A DNA stretch of 18,890 bases from Mucilaginibacter_A sp050954865 (GCA_050954865.1 JBPBQN010000092.1:1-18890), one strand, 5' to 3'; positions 7,906-15,825 are shown, numbered from the stretch's first letter. Numbers and translations: made by a program. The notes: generated by a model from the letters alone, not told the origin.

Positions 7906-9685
7906 TGATTGTATTTTTAGCTTGATCAAATACCTGTTGCGATGATATGCCGGTAACCGGAGAAAAACGCGCCATTTCGCACAAATCCATCGTTTTAACC
8001 AGATGATTAATCGTTGGCTCATCCAAATTGCGGGTTTGCAACGCGGTAATGATGTTTTCTTTATTCTGATTAGCAATCGGGATGTTCAGCTTATCACCCA
8101 GATAACCGTACAAACCTTTTGTAAGTGCCTCATAAAAAGCAGCTTTGTTGCCAGTTGCCAGTTCTTTTTGAGCATTTGCCAGATGTTTGGCAGCCATTTT
8201 TCCGGCTCCTCTGCTTTTAACTTTCACCAGATCGCTGTTGTATTGCTGCATCCGTTTTCTGTAAAATACGGCTCCTCCCAATAAAACAGGTCCTAAAAGA
8301 AGCAATAGATGGTACCAGGCCGAACCATAAAAGCCTTCTCCATCTTTATATAAACCAGTTGCGGTGGTTTTTATATAACGAATATCGTTGCCCAGTAATT
8401 TAATATCCTGCTGCTCAGACGAATTAAACGCCGGAGCATTGGCCTGCGCATCGCCCTTGTTAACTTTAATGCCGAACGCTTTTCCTTGCAGCGTAATGTA
8501 TTTTCGGGTAGCCGGATTGAAATAAGTAAAATTGGCCGGATTCAGCATAAAATCGCCTTGATGCCGCGGGATCAGCAAATAGCTAAATTTCCGGCTTCCG
8601 GATACGCCATTAGAATCTGTGGTAATACGGTCGGTTGTTTTAGGATCGTATTTTTCAATATCTGCCGGCAACGTAATTTTAGGCGCATTAATTAAACTGA
8701 GGTTTCCGGTACCGGAAATTTCTGCCGTGTAATCAAGCGTTTCGTTGGCTTTTAGCGCTTTTTTATCGGCATCGGTATAAAGTGAAAACGAACCGACAGC
8801 ACCACCAAAATCAGCTGGTTTTCCAGCAGTGGGCAATGCTATTGCATGGATGATAACCGCCTGACTTTTAGCTTTATAAGCAACATCCTGGTAATTATTA
8901 TATACTTTGCCCAAAATATTAACTGCCGGAAGTGGCAAACGCACGCCAAAACTAACAGACAACGGATCGATGGAAAGATCACCGGCATGTTGCGGGAAAA
9001 GTATGCTTTGCTTAATCGTGGTTACGTTGTAGCGCAAACCTTTGTAAACCTCACTTTTCCAGGGTGCATTAGTTTTGCTAACCACATCCTGGTTCCAAAA
9101 ACCGTTAAGTTCCGGCGCTTTATCCGGCTGTCCGCCCAAAATATCTACACGCGTGTATATTTTGTAATTTACTTTGATCTGCTCGCCCACATAAGCATTC
9201 GTTTTATCAACCACAGCCCGGATGAATATTTGCTTGGAGATGTCTTTGAAATCAGCTTTAGCCACACTTTCATCTGGTACAGCTACAGGTTGCTGGGATG
9301 GTTTTTGTACGGGCGGCGCCTGGCCTTTCACCGTTACTTTTACCGAGCCCGAAACCAAAGTATGTCCATTAATTACAATTGCAGCAGCATCAATCGTAAA
9401 TGTTCCTTCTTTGGCAGCGGCCAAAATATAGCTGTAAGTAATGTTGAGGGTATTGCTGCCATTGATGGACGTCATATCAGAAGCCATATTCGGGCCAGAT
9501 ATCACCTGGAAATTATTAAAATTAGGCGGCGTAAAATGCGTGCCGCCAGCATTCATCGAAAAATCAACCTCAAACTGCTCGCCAACGCCAACATTGCTTT
9601 TGCTTACCGAAGAAGTAAATTTCTGGGCAAACAACAGCGTGGCACAAAGCATTAAAATTGATACTATACCAAATCGTTTTTTCAT
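7883..9685 (-). CDS. batD: BatD: large periplasmic oxygen-tolerance protein with membrane anchor
   Basis: A protein of 600 residues with a signal peptide (1-20, MKKRFGIVSI..., cleaved after LLFA), a long beta-rich periplasmic region (about 21-450) that fits the BatD/oxygen-tolerance family, including VGVGEQFEVDFSMN (32-45) and a second similar VGEQIKVNYKIY stretch (166-177), a single membrane helix (about 456-475) followed by a basic RKRMQQ stop-transfer, and a cytosolic helical tail of about 120 residues. The repeated VGEQ units suggest tandem Ig-like domains. In the Bacteroides aerotolerance operon BatD accompanies the BatA/B VWA proteins. Here it is separated from batC by 162 bp holding repeat copy 3 and a short dyad, while batE overlaps its 3' end. 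The start is fixed by the signal peptide. Confidence 0.92.
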   Translation of the reverse strand: MKKRFGIVSILMLCATLLFAQKFTSSVSKSNVGVGEQFEVDFSMNAGGTHFTPPNFNNFQVISGPNMASDMTSINGSNTLNITYSYILAAAKEGTFTIDAAAIVINGHTLVSGSVKVTVKGQAPPVQKPSQQPVAVPDESVAKADFKDISKQIFIRAVVDKTNAYVGEQIKVNYKIYTRVDILGGQPDKAPELNGFWNQDVVSKTNAPWKSEVYKGLRYNVTTIKQSILFPQHAGDLSIDPLSVSFGVRLPLPAVNILGKVYNNYQDVAYKAKSQAVIIHAIALPTAGKPADFGGAVGSFSLYTDADKKALKANETLDYTAEISGTGNLSLINAPKITLPADIEKYDPKTTDRITTDSNGVSGSRKFSYLLIPRHQGDFMLNPANFTYFNPATRKYITLQGKAFGIKVNKGDAQANAPAFNSSEQQDIKLLGNDIRYIKTTATGLYKDGEGFYGSAWYHLLLLLGPVLLGGAVFYRKRMQQYNSDLVKVKSRGAGKMAAKHLANAQKELATGNKAAFYEALTKGLYGYLGDKLNIPIANQNKENIITALQTRNLDEPTINHLVKTMDLCEMARFSPVTGISSQQVFDQAKNTINEIEDKI

Positions 9686-9695
9686 TTATATATTG

Positions 9696-9710
9696 AAACG
9701 GTAACCGTTT
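9696..9710. promoter_or_regulatory. 15-bp perfect dyad in the batD leader
   Basis: AAACGGTAACCGTTT is a perfect palindrome around one central base, 10 bp before the batD ATG. It could be an operator or, as RNA, a six-pair hairpin with a three-base loop just ahead of the start. It is the only mixed-composition (not just A/T) palindrome I noticed between the genes outside the repeat family. Confidence 0.4.
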
Positions 9711-9738
9711 TTCTAAAGTTTTATACAGGTTTTCTGCC

Positions 9739-9819
9739 GATGCTTCTTTTATCGGCCTAAAATCCATTTGATTTTGATCCTGCTGATCGCACCAAAATTT
9801 ATACGATAAAAGAAGCATC
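9739..9819 (+). repeat. Interspersed inverted-repeat element, copy 3 (longest arms)
   Basis: GATGCTTCTTTTATCG (9739-9754) and CGATAAAAGAAGCATC (9804-9819) form a perfect 16-bp inverted repeat around 49 bp. The left inner end reads GCCTAAAATCC and the right inner end AAAATTTATA. The interior can also pair ATTTTG with CAAAAT. It lies inside the Bat operon between batC and batD. CATTTAAACCG (9823-9833), a variant of the flanking motif, follows on the right. Confidence 0.9.
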
Positions 9820-9847
9820 CTCCATTTAAACCGTTTTCAAAATAGCA

Positions 9848-10597
9848 TTACCAATCTTTCTGTATACGCGCCTGGCCACCTTGCAGCTTTTTGTTTTTCA
9901 GCTTATCCTGCGTGCCTTGTTCCTGATTGTTCAGTGCATCCAACATCCGCTGGGCATCATCTTTAGAAATGCCGTTGGGTTGCGGTTGTTCTTTTTTGTC
10001 CTGATCTTTCTTGTCCTGATTCGGGTTTTGGTTTGGATTATTTTTATCCTGGCCTTTTTTATCCTGATCCTTCTTGTCCTGATTTTTTTTATTCTGGTCT
10101 TTTTTGTCCTGGTTATTTTTATTCTGCTGATTTTGATTATTCTGTTGATTCTGCTTGTTCTGCTGCTGCTGTTTCTTCAACATTTCCTGCGCATAAGACA
10201 AGTTGTAACGTGTGGCATCATCTGCCGGATTATTCAGCAATGATTTTTTGTAAGCATCGATGCTTTCCTGATACTTTTTGGTTTCCAACATCGAATTGCC
10301 CAGATTATGATAAGCCCTGGCTTTTACCGATGAATTGGTTGCCGCTGAAGCAATATCCGTAAAGTTTTTGGCTGCGTTATCAAACTTTTTCTGCTTGTAC
10401 AAAGCATCACCCAAATTAAAATTGCTGGTTACGTTTTCGTTCTTTTTTGCAACAGCTTTGCGGTAATTGAGTTCTGCTTCTTTAAATTTTTTCTGCTCGT
10501 AAAGTTGGTTGCCCTGATGAATCAGGCTGTTTGCATCCTGCGCAAAAAGCATGGAAACGTTCAAAATCAGGATTAGAGTAAAAACGACCTGTTTCAT
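9848..10597 (-). CDS. batC: BatC: TPR protein with a long Q/N/K/D low-complexity tail
   Basis: A protein of 249 residues: signal peptide (1-19/20, ending MLFAQ), TPR repeats (about 23-140, with LIHQGNQLYEQKKFKEAELN and ARAYHNLGNSMLETKKYQES), then an almost pure Gln/Asn/Lys/Asp tract (about 141-205) and a short charged C-terminus with KDDAQRMLDALNNQEQ (212-227). BatC of Bacteroidota is expected to work with BatB and BatE as a TPR scaffold. Its ATG overlaps the batB stop by 4 bp (ATGA), so the two are coupled. The tract is built from DKKDQ-type units and probably varies in length between strains. The signal peptide suggests a periplasmic location. Confidence 0.9.
   Translation of the reverse strand: MKQVVFTLILILNVSMLFAQDANSLIHQGNQLYEQKKFKEAELNYRKAVAKKNENVTSNFNLGDALYKQKKFDNAAKNFTDIASAATNSSVKARAYHNLGNSMLETKKYQESIDAYKKSLLNNPADDATRYNLSYAQEMLKKQQQQNKQNQQNNQNQQNKNNQDKKDQNKKNQDKKDQDKKGQDKNNPNQNPNQDKKDQDKKEQPQPNGISKDDAQRMLDALNNQEQGTQDKLKNKKLQGGQARIQKDW
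9983..10177 (-). repeat. Degenerate tandem repeat coding the BatC Q/N/K/D tract
   Basis: On the minus strand the DNA repeats purine-rich units such as CAGGACAAAAAAGACCAG that encode QDKKDQ/NQDKKDQDKK. The units are imperfect, so the tract is old or constrained. Repeats of this kind are prone to slippage; unit length appears to be a multiple of three, which would keep the frame. Confidence 0.75.
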
Positions 10598-11634
10598 GGC
10601 TTATTAATTTCAAACAACTTTAAGCGGCTCATTCTCAGGCTTTTTCTGCTGGAGATAAAAAACTCTGCTACAAGCAGCAGCAAAGCAATCGCCAGGAAAA
10701 ACTGAAAGCGATCTTCGTAGTCTTTAAATGATTTGGCGTTATAAGTTTTTTGCTGCATTTTATGTACCTGATCCATCACGATGCCCAAACCGCTGTTGGC
10801 ACTGGTAGCCCTGATGTAAACGCCGCTGCCGGCTACTGCAATTTCCTTACACATATCTTCATTCAATTTGCTGATAACGGTATGCCCGGCGCTATCCAGA
10901 TGAAAGCCGGCCTGTTTGCCATTATCGTAAATTGGTACCGGTGCGCCCTGCGGAGAACCGAAGCCAATTACATGAATGGCAACGCCTTTTTCGCGCGCTG
11001 CTTTTGCTGCTGCAACCGCATCATCTTCGTGGTTTTCGCCATCGGTCATTAAAATCATAGCTTTGCTGGTGCCATCTTTAAAATCAAAGGATTTGATGCC
11101 CATATCAATTGCCGCACCAATTGCTGTACCCTGAACCGGAACGATGCCCGTATTAATGGTGTTTAAAAACAGCTTGGCGGCAGAATAATCGGTTGTAACC
11201 GGCATTTGCACATAAGCCTGTCCGGCAAAAACAATAATGCCAATACGGTCATCATGCAGGTTATTAATGAGTTGCGATAGTGCGGCTTTGGCATTTTCAA
11301 GGCGGTTTGGAGCGAAATCTTTTGATAACATGCTGTTGGATACATCCAGCAAAATTATCAGATCAGCACCTTTTCGTTTCACTTCATCAACATGTGTTCC
11401 TACCTGCGGGCCAGCCAAACCAATAATCAGCAGCATGTAAGCCACTATAAAAAGTGCAAATTTAAGTGCCGGCCTTGAAAAGGAAACATTTGGTATAATT
11501 TTGCTGATAATTCCTTGATCGCCAAAAGCTGCCAATGCTTTTTTCTTCCAGCGGCGTATCCACAAAAATGCAATAATCAATAGCGGCACAAGCAACAAGG
11601 CCCATAAAAAATGTGCATTTGCGAAACGTAGCAT
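10594..11634 (-). CDS. batB: BatB: membrane-anchored VWA-domain protein
   Basis: A protein of 346 residues with an N-terminal membrane hairpin (about 8-25 and 57-75), a VWA domain (about 88-290) and a C-terminal membrane helix (about 311-327) followed by a basic tail. The metal-ion-dependent adhesion site is complete: Asp97-x-Ser99-x-Ser101 in LLDVSNSM, Thr170 in VQGTAIG and Asp198 in MTDGEN, so it should bind a divalent cation and a partner protein. In this family BatA and BatB are thought to interact and act downstream of the MoxR ATPase in envelope stress or aerotolerance. The stop of batA and this ATG overlap by one base (TGATG), and the batC start overlaps its stop. Confidence 0.94.
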   Translation of the reverse strand: MLRFANAHFLWALLLVPLLIIAFLWIRRWKKKALAAFGDQGIISKIIPNVSFSRPALKFALFIVAYMLLIIGLAGPQVGTHVDEVKRKGADLIILLDVSNSMLSKDFAPNRLENAKAALSQLINNLHDDRIGIIVFAGQAYVQMPVTTDYSAAKLFLNTINTGIVPVQGTAIGAAIDMGIKSFDFKDGTSKAMILMTDGENHEDDAVAAAKAAREKGVAIHVIGFGSPQGAPVPIYDNGKQAGFHLDSAGHTVISKLNEDMCKEIAVAGSGVYIRATSANSGLGIVMDQVHKMQQKTYNAKSFKDYEDRFQFFLAIALLLLVAEFFISSRKSLRMSRLKLFEINKP

Positions 11635-12641
11635 CAGTTAAAAACTCCTTTAAAAACAGTATTGTTCAATGTAAATTCAAGTGATAACAGCAACAATGCC
11701 AAGATGGCGAAAGGCAGATAACGCTCCGTTTTTTTGTGATATCGGGTAACTGCTATTTTTACTTTTTCGAGCTTGTCAATCTGCTCATAAATCTGCGTTA
11801 GTTCGTTGTTGTTTCTGGCCCGGAAATATTTTCCGCCGGTTAAATTGGCTATTTTATTCAGCGTATTTTCATCCACATCCACCGGAACCATCTGGTAATG
11901 TGTATTGCCAAACTGATCTTTAAACGGATAGCGTGCCGAGCCATTTGTGCCAATGCCCACCGTATAAACCCTGATATTAAACTGTTTGGCAATTTGTGCA
12001 GCCGTTATCGGCGGGATAGAACCTTTGTTGTTTACACCGTCCGTCAGCAGGATAACCACTTTACTTTTTGCTTCGCTGTCTTTCAACCGATTTACAGCTG
12101 TGGCCAAACCCATTCCCAGCGCAGTTCCGTCATCAATCATTCCGTTTTTAATATCCGCAAAAAGATTAATCAGCACATCATGATCAATGGTTAACGGACA
12201 TTGTGTAAAACTTTCGCCACTAAAAATAACCAAACCAATGCGATCATCAGGCCTGGCTTTGATAAAACTGATGGCAATATTTTTACCGGCTTCCAAACGG
12301 TTTGGGCTGAAATCTTCTGCCAGCATACTGCCCGAAATATCCGTTGCAATCATGATATCAATGCCTTCGGTGGTTTCATTCTGAAAGCTGAAAGCAGATT
12401 GCGGACGTGCCAGTGCCACAATAAAAGCTGTAAACGCCAAACATCGCAGTACAAAACCAGTGTGCCTGAAAATGGGCAGATAACTTTTTGGGGCAGAAGC
12501 AAAACTTTTTAGGGTAGATAAGCCAAGCGTGCCCTGCAATTGCCGGTTGCGCCAGTAATAGTAAGCGAGCATTGCCGGAATGAGAAGCAGCAGCCAAAAA
12601 AATCCGGGATTGGCAAATTCTATTTCACGAAACCAGTTCAT
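11634..12641 (-). CDS. batA: BatA: membrane-anchored VWA-domain protein
   Basis: A protein of 335 residues with the same plan as BatB: N-terminal membrane segments (about 12-30 and 62-78), the conserved ALARPQ junction (76-81), a VWA domain with a complete MIDAS (Asp101-Ser103-Ser105 in ATDISGSM, Thr173, Asp201 in LLTDGVNN) and a C-terminal helix. The MLAEDFSPNRLEAGK stretch just after the MIDAS is shared with BatB (SKDFAPNRLENAK), so the two are old paralogues. The ATG overlaps the stop of the upstream DUF4381-like gene by 4 bp (ATGA), and batB follows with a 1-bp overlap, pointing to a single coupled translation unit. Confidence 0.94.
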   Translation of the reverse strand: MNWFREIEFANPGFFWLLLLIPAMLAYYYWRNRQLQGTLGLSTLKSFASAPKSYLPIFRHTGFVLRCLAFTAFIVALARPQSAFSFQNETTEGIDIMIATDISGSMLAEDFSPNRLEAGKNIAISFIKARPDDRIGLVIFSGESFTQCPLTIDHDVLINLFADIKNGMIDDGTALGMGLATAVNRLKDSEAKSKVVILLTDGVNNKGSIPPITAAQIAKQFNIRVYTVGIGTNGSARYPFKDQFGNTHYQMVPVDVDENTLNKIANLTGGKYFRARNNNELTQIYEQIDKLEKVKIAVTRYHKKTERYLPFAILALLLLSLEFTLNNTVFKGVFN

Positions 12642-13612
12642 TCAGTTGGTTCCTCCTTTTGTGTAATTGGTTCGGGCTGATGCTTCGTTTGCTGGATAAA
12701 ATTTATCGCCTCATCCATGCTTTGCTCATTTTCCAATGCTTGCGGTTTTTGCTTGGCAAATTTTACCAAATCGGCAAGTGTTAGCAATTGCCTTAGTTTG
12801 GTGCTGTTTTCCTGCGGGATTTCCTTGTTTTGCAAACTTTCAACTAGCTCATCCGTGGTTTGCTCGTGTGCTTTTACGTGGTATCTTTTCTCCAAATATT
12901 CGCGCAGTATATCTGTTAATTCACTGTAATATAATTTTACCTGATCTTGCTGCCACAGTTTTTTATTGCGCAGCTCATTCAGTTTATTTAAGGCAATCTG
13001 ATCCGCAGAAAGAACCGGAGCTGCCATAATTGGAGCTGCAATTTTTGGCCGGTTTTTATAGTAATAAACAATTCCGCCGATCAGCAAAATCAACCCAAGC
13101 GTAATCAAAACCGCCAGCCAATGATCTTTTAGCCAATCCCAAAAAGTGTAGGAAACTGCCAGCGGCTGCTTGATATCATAAAAAGTTTTAGTGGTATCTA
13201 CCGGAACTGCTTTTACCTGCAAAGTTACTGTGCCGGTTTTAAAACTGTCGGTTTTGGTGCGAAAGGTAAACTGCGGCAACGTGTAAACGCCGGCATCAAA
13301 AGAAGTTACGGCATAACTGTGCGTAACTGTTTCAAAATTTGGGTTTTTTGGGTCGATAGCTGTATCTGCTTTTAAACTTTTTACCAGCTGCACCTTACCG
13401 ATGCTATCCACCAGCTGCGGAAAAGTAATTAGTGTTTTCAGCGGCATACGGGCAGAAACGTGCAGTAGCGTTTGTCCGCCGATAGGTATTGAAACCCGAT
13501 CCAGCCTACTATCAGCCTGTATATTTTGTGCATCTGCCTGGCCAAAACCGATCAGCACAAAAATAAAAACCAAGGTCAGCCTGTGTAAATTAAGGATGTG
13601 AAAATTCAGCAT
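12638..13612 (-). CDS. DUF4381/BatD-like membrane protein of the Bat operon
   Basis: A protein of about 324 residues with a signal peptide (1-29, ending QADAQ), a periplasmic beta-sandwich-like region (about 30-155) loosely like BatD, one membrane helix (about 166-185, ending in YYYKNRPK) and a cytosolic helical domain (YYSELTDILREYLEKRYHV, QTTDELVESL) of the DUF4381 type found between DUF58 and batA in Bacteroidota. Its role is presumably structural in the MoxR-Bat complex. The start is uncertain. An upstream in-frame ATG (13625-13627) would add MPKRS, but those codons are the terminal arm of repeat copy 4. I prefer the ATG at 13610-13612, which directly begins the signal peptide and overlaps the last bases of the element. 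Confidence 0.8.
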   Translation of the reverse strand: MLNFHILNLHRLTLVFIFVLIGFGQADAQNIQADSRLDRVSIPIGGQTLLHVSARMPLKTLITFPQLVDSIGKVQLVKSLKADTAIDPKNPNFETVTHSYAVTSFDAGVYTLPQFTFRTKTDSFKTGTVTLQVKAVPVDTTKTFYDIKQPLAVSYTFWDWLKDHWLAVLITLGLILLIGGIVYYYKNRPKIAAPIMAAPVLSADQIALNKLNELRNKKLWQQDQVKLYYSELTDILREYLEKRYHVKAHEQTTDELVESLQNKEIPQENSTKLRQLLTLADLVKFAKQKPQALENEQSMDEAINFIQQTKHQPEPITQKEEPTE

Positions 13613-13701
13613 ACTTCTTTTAGGCATGTATTTTCAGGTTGATTTTTATTCGGTAAAAGAAGCATTGCATCAAAATAATTTTGGGTTGATAAAAGAAGTA
13701 T
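13611..13701 (-). repeat. Interspersed inverted-repeat element, copy 4 (minus orientation, three arms)
   Basis: The outer arms are ATACTTCTTTTAG (13611-13623) and ATAAAAGAAGTAT (13689-13701). Both carry the same change from the family sequence (TGC to TAC on one side, GCA to GTA on the other), so pairing is kept. A third arm TAAAAGAAGCAT (13654-13665) lies inside, giving either a 55-bp or a 91-bp inverted pair. Read on the minus strand, the order is left inner end TCAACCCAAAA, internal arm, right inner end. It abuts the start codon of the next gene. CAAATTTAAACA (13716-13727) flanks it. Confidence 0.85.
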
Positions 13702-13763
13702 ATCCATTAAGCGAACAAATTTAAACAAGCGCGAAGCTAAATTATTGCTTACTATCCAAGATG

Positions 13764-14645
13764 TTACCGTTTGCTCTCCCGTTTTTTAAACAGCGTCATC
13801 AATGGTTTAACGTAGGATTCATGCGTGCCGATGCTGGTAAAATCAACACCAGATTTGCTGAAAGTCTCTTTTAAACGCGCATTTCTTTCCAATCCGGCGT
13901 TTTTGTAAGCCTTCCGCACCTCCTGATTATTGGTGTTGATCCATTGCAGTTCGCCGGTTTCTTCATCAACAATAGGGATCAATCCCAGATTCGGAAAGGT
14001 TTCTTCGTGCCGGTCGTACAATTTCAGGGCGATAATGTCATGCTTTTTGTTGGCTATTTTAAGCTGATCATCAAACGGGCTGCTGATAAAATCTGAGATG
14101 ATAAAAGCAGTACTGCGTTTTTTAATTGCGCTGGTAAAATAACGCAGCGCTTCGGCTACATTTGTTCCTTTGTTTTCGGGCGAAAAATCAATCAACTCTC
14201 TGATAATCATTAAAATATGACTACGGCCTTTTTTCGGCGGAATGAATTTTTCAATTTTATCGCTGAAAAATATAACGCCCACTTTATCATTATTTTGGAT
14301 GGCCGAGAAAGCCAGCACAGCGCATAATTCTGTCGCGATATCCTGTTTTTGCTGGATGATGGTACCAAAGTTTTCAGATCCGCTCACATCTACCAAAATC
14401 ATCACGGTCATTTCGCGTTCTTCCTCAAAAACCTTCACATAAGGATGGTTGAATCTGGCCGTCACGTTCCAGTCGATGGTACGGATTTCGTCGCCAGGCT
14501 GATATTCGCGCACTTCGTTAAAAGCCATTCCCCGGCCCTTAAATGCAGAGTGATATTCGCCGGAAAACAAATGATTGCTCAGGCCGCGGGTTTTGATCTC
14601 GATCTTTCTGACTTTTTTCAGTAGTTCTTTGGTATCCTTTGCCAT
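13764..14645 (-). CDS. DUF58 family VWA-like protein of the MoxR-Bat system
   Basis: A soluble protein of 293 residues with the DUF58 hallmark GDEIRTIDWNVTAR (51-64), preceded by the typical LSNHLFSGEYHSAFKGRGM (22-40) and followed by a VWA-like MIDAS (LVDVSGS, Asp86, Ser88, Ser90). No membrane segment is visible, so it is probably cytosolic and bridges the MoxR ATPase to the membrane VWA proteins; that link is inferred from gene order conserved across Bacteroidota. It starts 5 bp after the moxR stop. Downstream, 118 bp to the end of repeat copy 4 and the DUF4381-like gene separate it from the batA block. Confidence 0.93.
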   Translation of the reverse strand: MAKDTKELLKKVRKIEIKTRGLSNHLFSGEYHSAFKGRGMAFNEVREYQPGDEIRTIDWNVTARFNHPYVKVFEEEREMTVMILVDVSGSENFGTIIQQKQDIATELCAVLAFSAIQNNDKVGVIFFSDKIEKFIPPKKGRSHILMIIRELIDFSPENKGTNVAEALRYFTSAIKKRSTAFIISDFISSPFDDQLKIANKKHDIIALKLYDRHEETFPNLGLIPIVDEETGELQWINTNNQEVRKAYKNAGLERNARLKETFSKSGVDFTSIGTHESYVKPLMTLFKKRESKR

Positions 14646-14650
14646 GGCGA

Positions 14651-15706
14651 TTAAGGTACTTCGATAGCGTTTAAAATTCCGGTGATGATTTCTTCCGAAG
14701 TGATGTTTTCAGCTTCAGCCTCGTAAGTTAAACCAACGCGATGCCGTAAAACATCATGACAAATTGCGCGTACATCTTCCGGAATCACGTAGCCGCGCCG
14801 TTTAATAAAGGCATAAGCTTTTGCAGCCAAAGCCAGGTTGATGCTTGCTCTGGGCGATGCGCCGAAACCAATCAGGCTTTTATATTTTTCCAGTTTGTAT
14901 TGCTCCGGAAAACGGGTGGCAAACACAATATCGATGATGTATTGCTCAATTTTTTCGTCCATATACACCTCGCGCACTACTTGGCGGGCTTTTAAAATAT
15001 CTTCTGTTTTTACGATAGGATTGATTTTTGCAAAACCCTGTGCCGAGATATTAGCACGAACAATCCTTTTTTCATCCTCTTTGCTGGGATAACCGATAAC
15101 TACTTTCAGCATAAAACGATCTACCTGCGCTTCGGGCAAGGGATAAGTTCCTTCCTGCTCAATCGGATTCTGGGTGGCCAGCACCAAAAATGGCTGCGGC
15201 AATTTAAACGTGTTATCACCGATGGTAACCTGACGTTCCTGCATGGCTTCGAGTAAAGCACTTTGCACCTTTGCGGGCGCACGGTTAATCTCATCAGCCA
15301 AAATAAAATTGGAAAAAAGCGGGCCTTTGCGCACTACAAATTCTTCCTTTTTCTGGTTGTAAATCATGGTGCCAATCAAATCTGCCGGCAACAGATCAGG
15401 CGTAAACTGAATACGACTAAAACCAGCATCAATTGCTTTTGATAAAGAGTTGATTGCCAATGTTTTGGCTAATCCTGGCACACCTTCCAGCAAAATATGT
15501 CCGTCTGCCAGTAAACCGATCAGCAAACGTTCAACCATAAACTTTTGACCTACAATTACTTTATCCATCTCCAGTTTCAACAGATCGATAAAGGCACTTT
15601 CCCGCTCAATCTTTTCATTAAGCTGCTGTATATCAGTTCCGAACAAGGGATTTCCGGCTACTGAATCAGGTGTAAGTTGCTGTATATCAGCATTAATATC
15701 TTCCAT
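14651..15706 (-). CDS. moxR: MoxR family AAA+ ATPase
   Basis: A cytosolic AAA+ ATPase of 351 residues, the first gene of the Bat operon. Walker A is GVPGLAKT (75-82), Walker B is ILADEINRAP (135-144), the sensor region is LATQNPIEQEGTYPLPEAQ (176-194) with the arginine in VDRF (195-198), and the C-terminal lid carries GASPRAS. All catalytic motifs are intact. MoxR proteins act as chaperone-like ATPases on VWA-domain partners, here DUF58, BatA and BatB. A 7-bp hairpin lies one base before its ATG, and repeat copy 5 lies 120 bp upstream. The N-terminal 35 residues before the ATPase core are somewhat longer than in minimal MoxR proteins but fit the family in this phylum. Confidence 0.95.
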   Translation of the reverse strand: MEDINADIQQLTPDSVAGNPLFGTDIQQLNEKIERESAFIDLLKLEMDKVIVGQKFMVERLLIGLLADGHILLEGVPGLAKTLAINSLSKAIDAGFSRIQFTPDLLPADLIGTMIYNQKKEEFVVRKGPLFSNFILADEINRAPAKVQSALLEAMQERQVTIGDNTFKLPQPFLVLATQNPIEQEGTYPLPEAQVDRFMLKVVIGYPSKEDEKRIVRANISAQGFAKINPIVKTEDILKARQVVREVYMDEKIEQYIIDIVFATRFPEQYKLEKYKSLIGFGASPRASINLALAAKAYAFIKRRGYVIPEDVRAICHDVLRHRVGLTYEAEAENITSEEIITGILNAIEVP

Positions 15707-15707
15707 G

Positions 15708-15730
15708 ACGCTTCGTTTTATGAGAAGCGT
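15708..15730 (-). promoter_or_regulatory. Hairpin immediately before the moxR start codon
   Basis: ACGCTTC (15708-15714) and GAAGCGT (15724-15730) form a perfect 7-bp stem with a 9-base loop; one base separates it from the moxR ATG. In the mRNA it would cover the ribosome landing site. The arm core GCTTC/GAAGC and the inner GTTTTAT resemble the intergenic repeat arms, so it may be a collapsed copy. Confidence 0.4.
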
Positions 15731-15825
15731 AAGTTAGAAATAGCTGAAATGTTTTGAAGAACTTTTTGAGATTAGATTTATGTTAAAATATGTTAAAGCT
15801 TGTTTAGATTATTGAATTGATACTC

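Noticed and set aside
7906..8076. Longer N-terminus for BatE, 57 extra codons overlapping batD
   Set aside because: The added residues are antagonistic to a signal peptide, rich in Arg/Lys/Trp and lie wholly within batD in another frame; the ATG at 7903-7905 begins a normal signal sequence.
8846..9655. 269-codon open frame on the plus strand opposite batD
   Set aside because: It is antisense to a well-supported gene, shows no recognisable domain and has a composition typical of reverse-frame shadows.
9570..9818. 82-codon minus-strand frame that starts in repeat copy 3
   Set aside because: It overlaps the batD start in another frame, and its first codons are simply the repeat arm; no family resemblance.
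9881..10362. Very hydrophobic plus-strand frames opposite batC
   Set aside because: They are the complement of the Lys/Gln/Asp tract, which automatically yields Leu/Ile/Phe-rich frames; not real membrane proteins.
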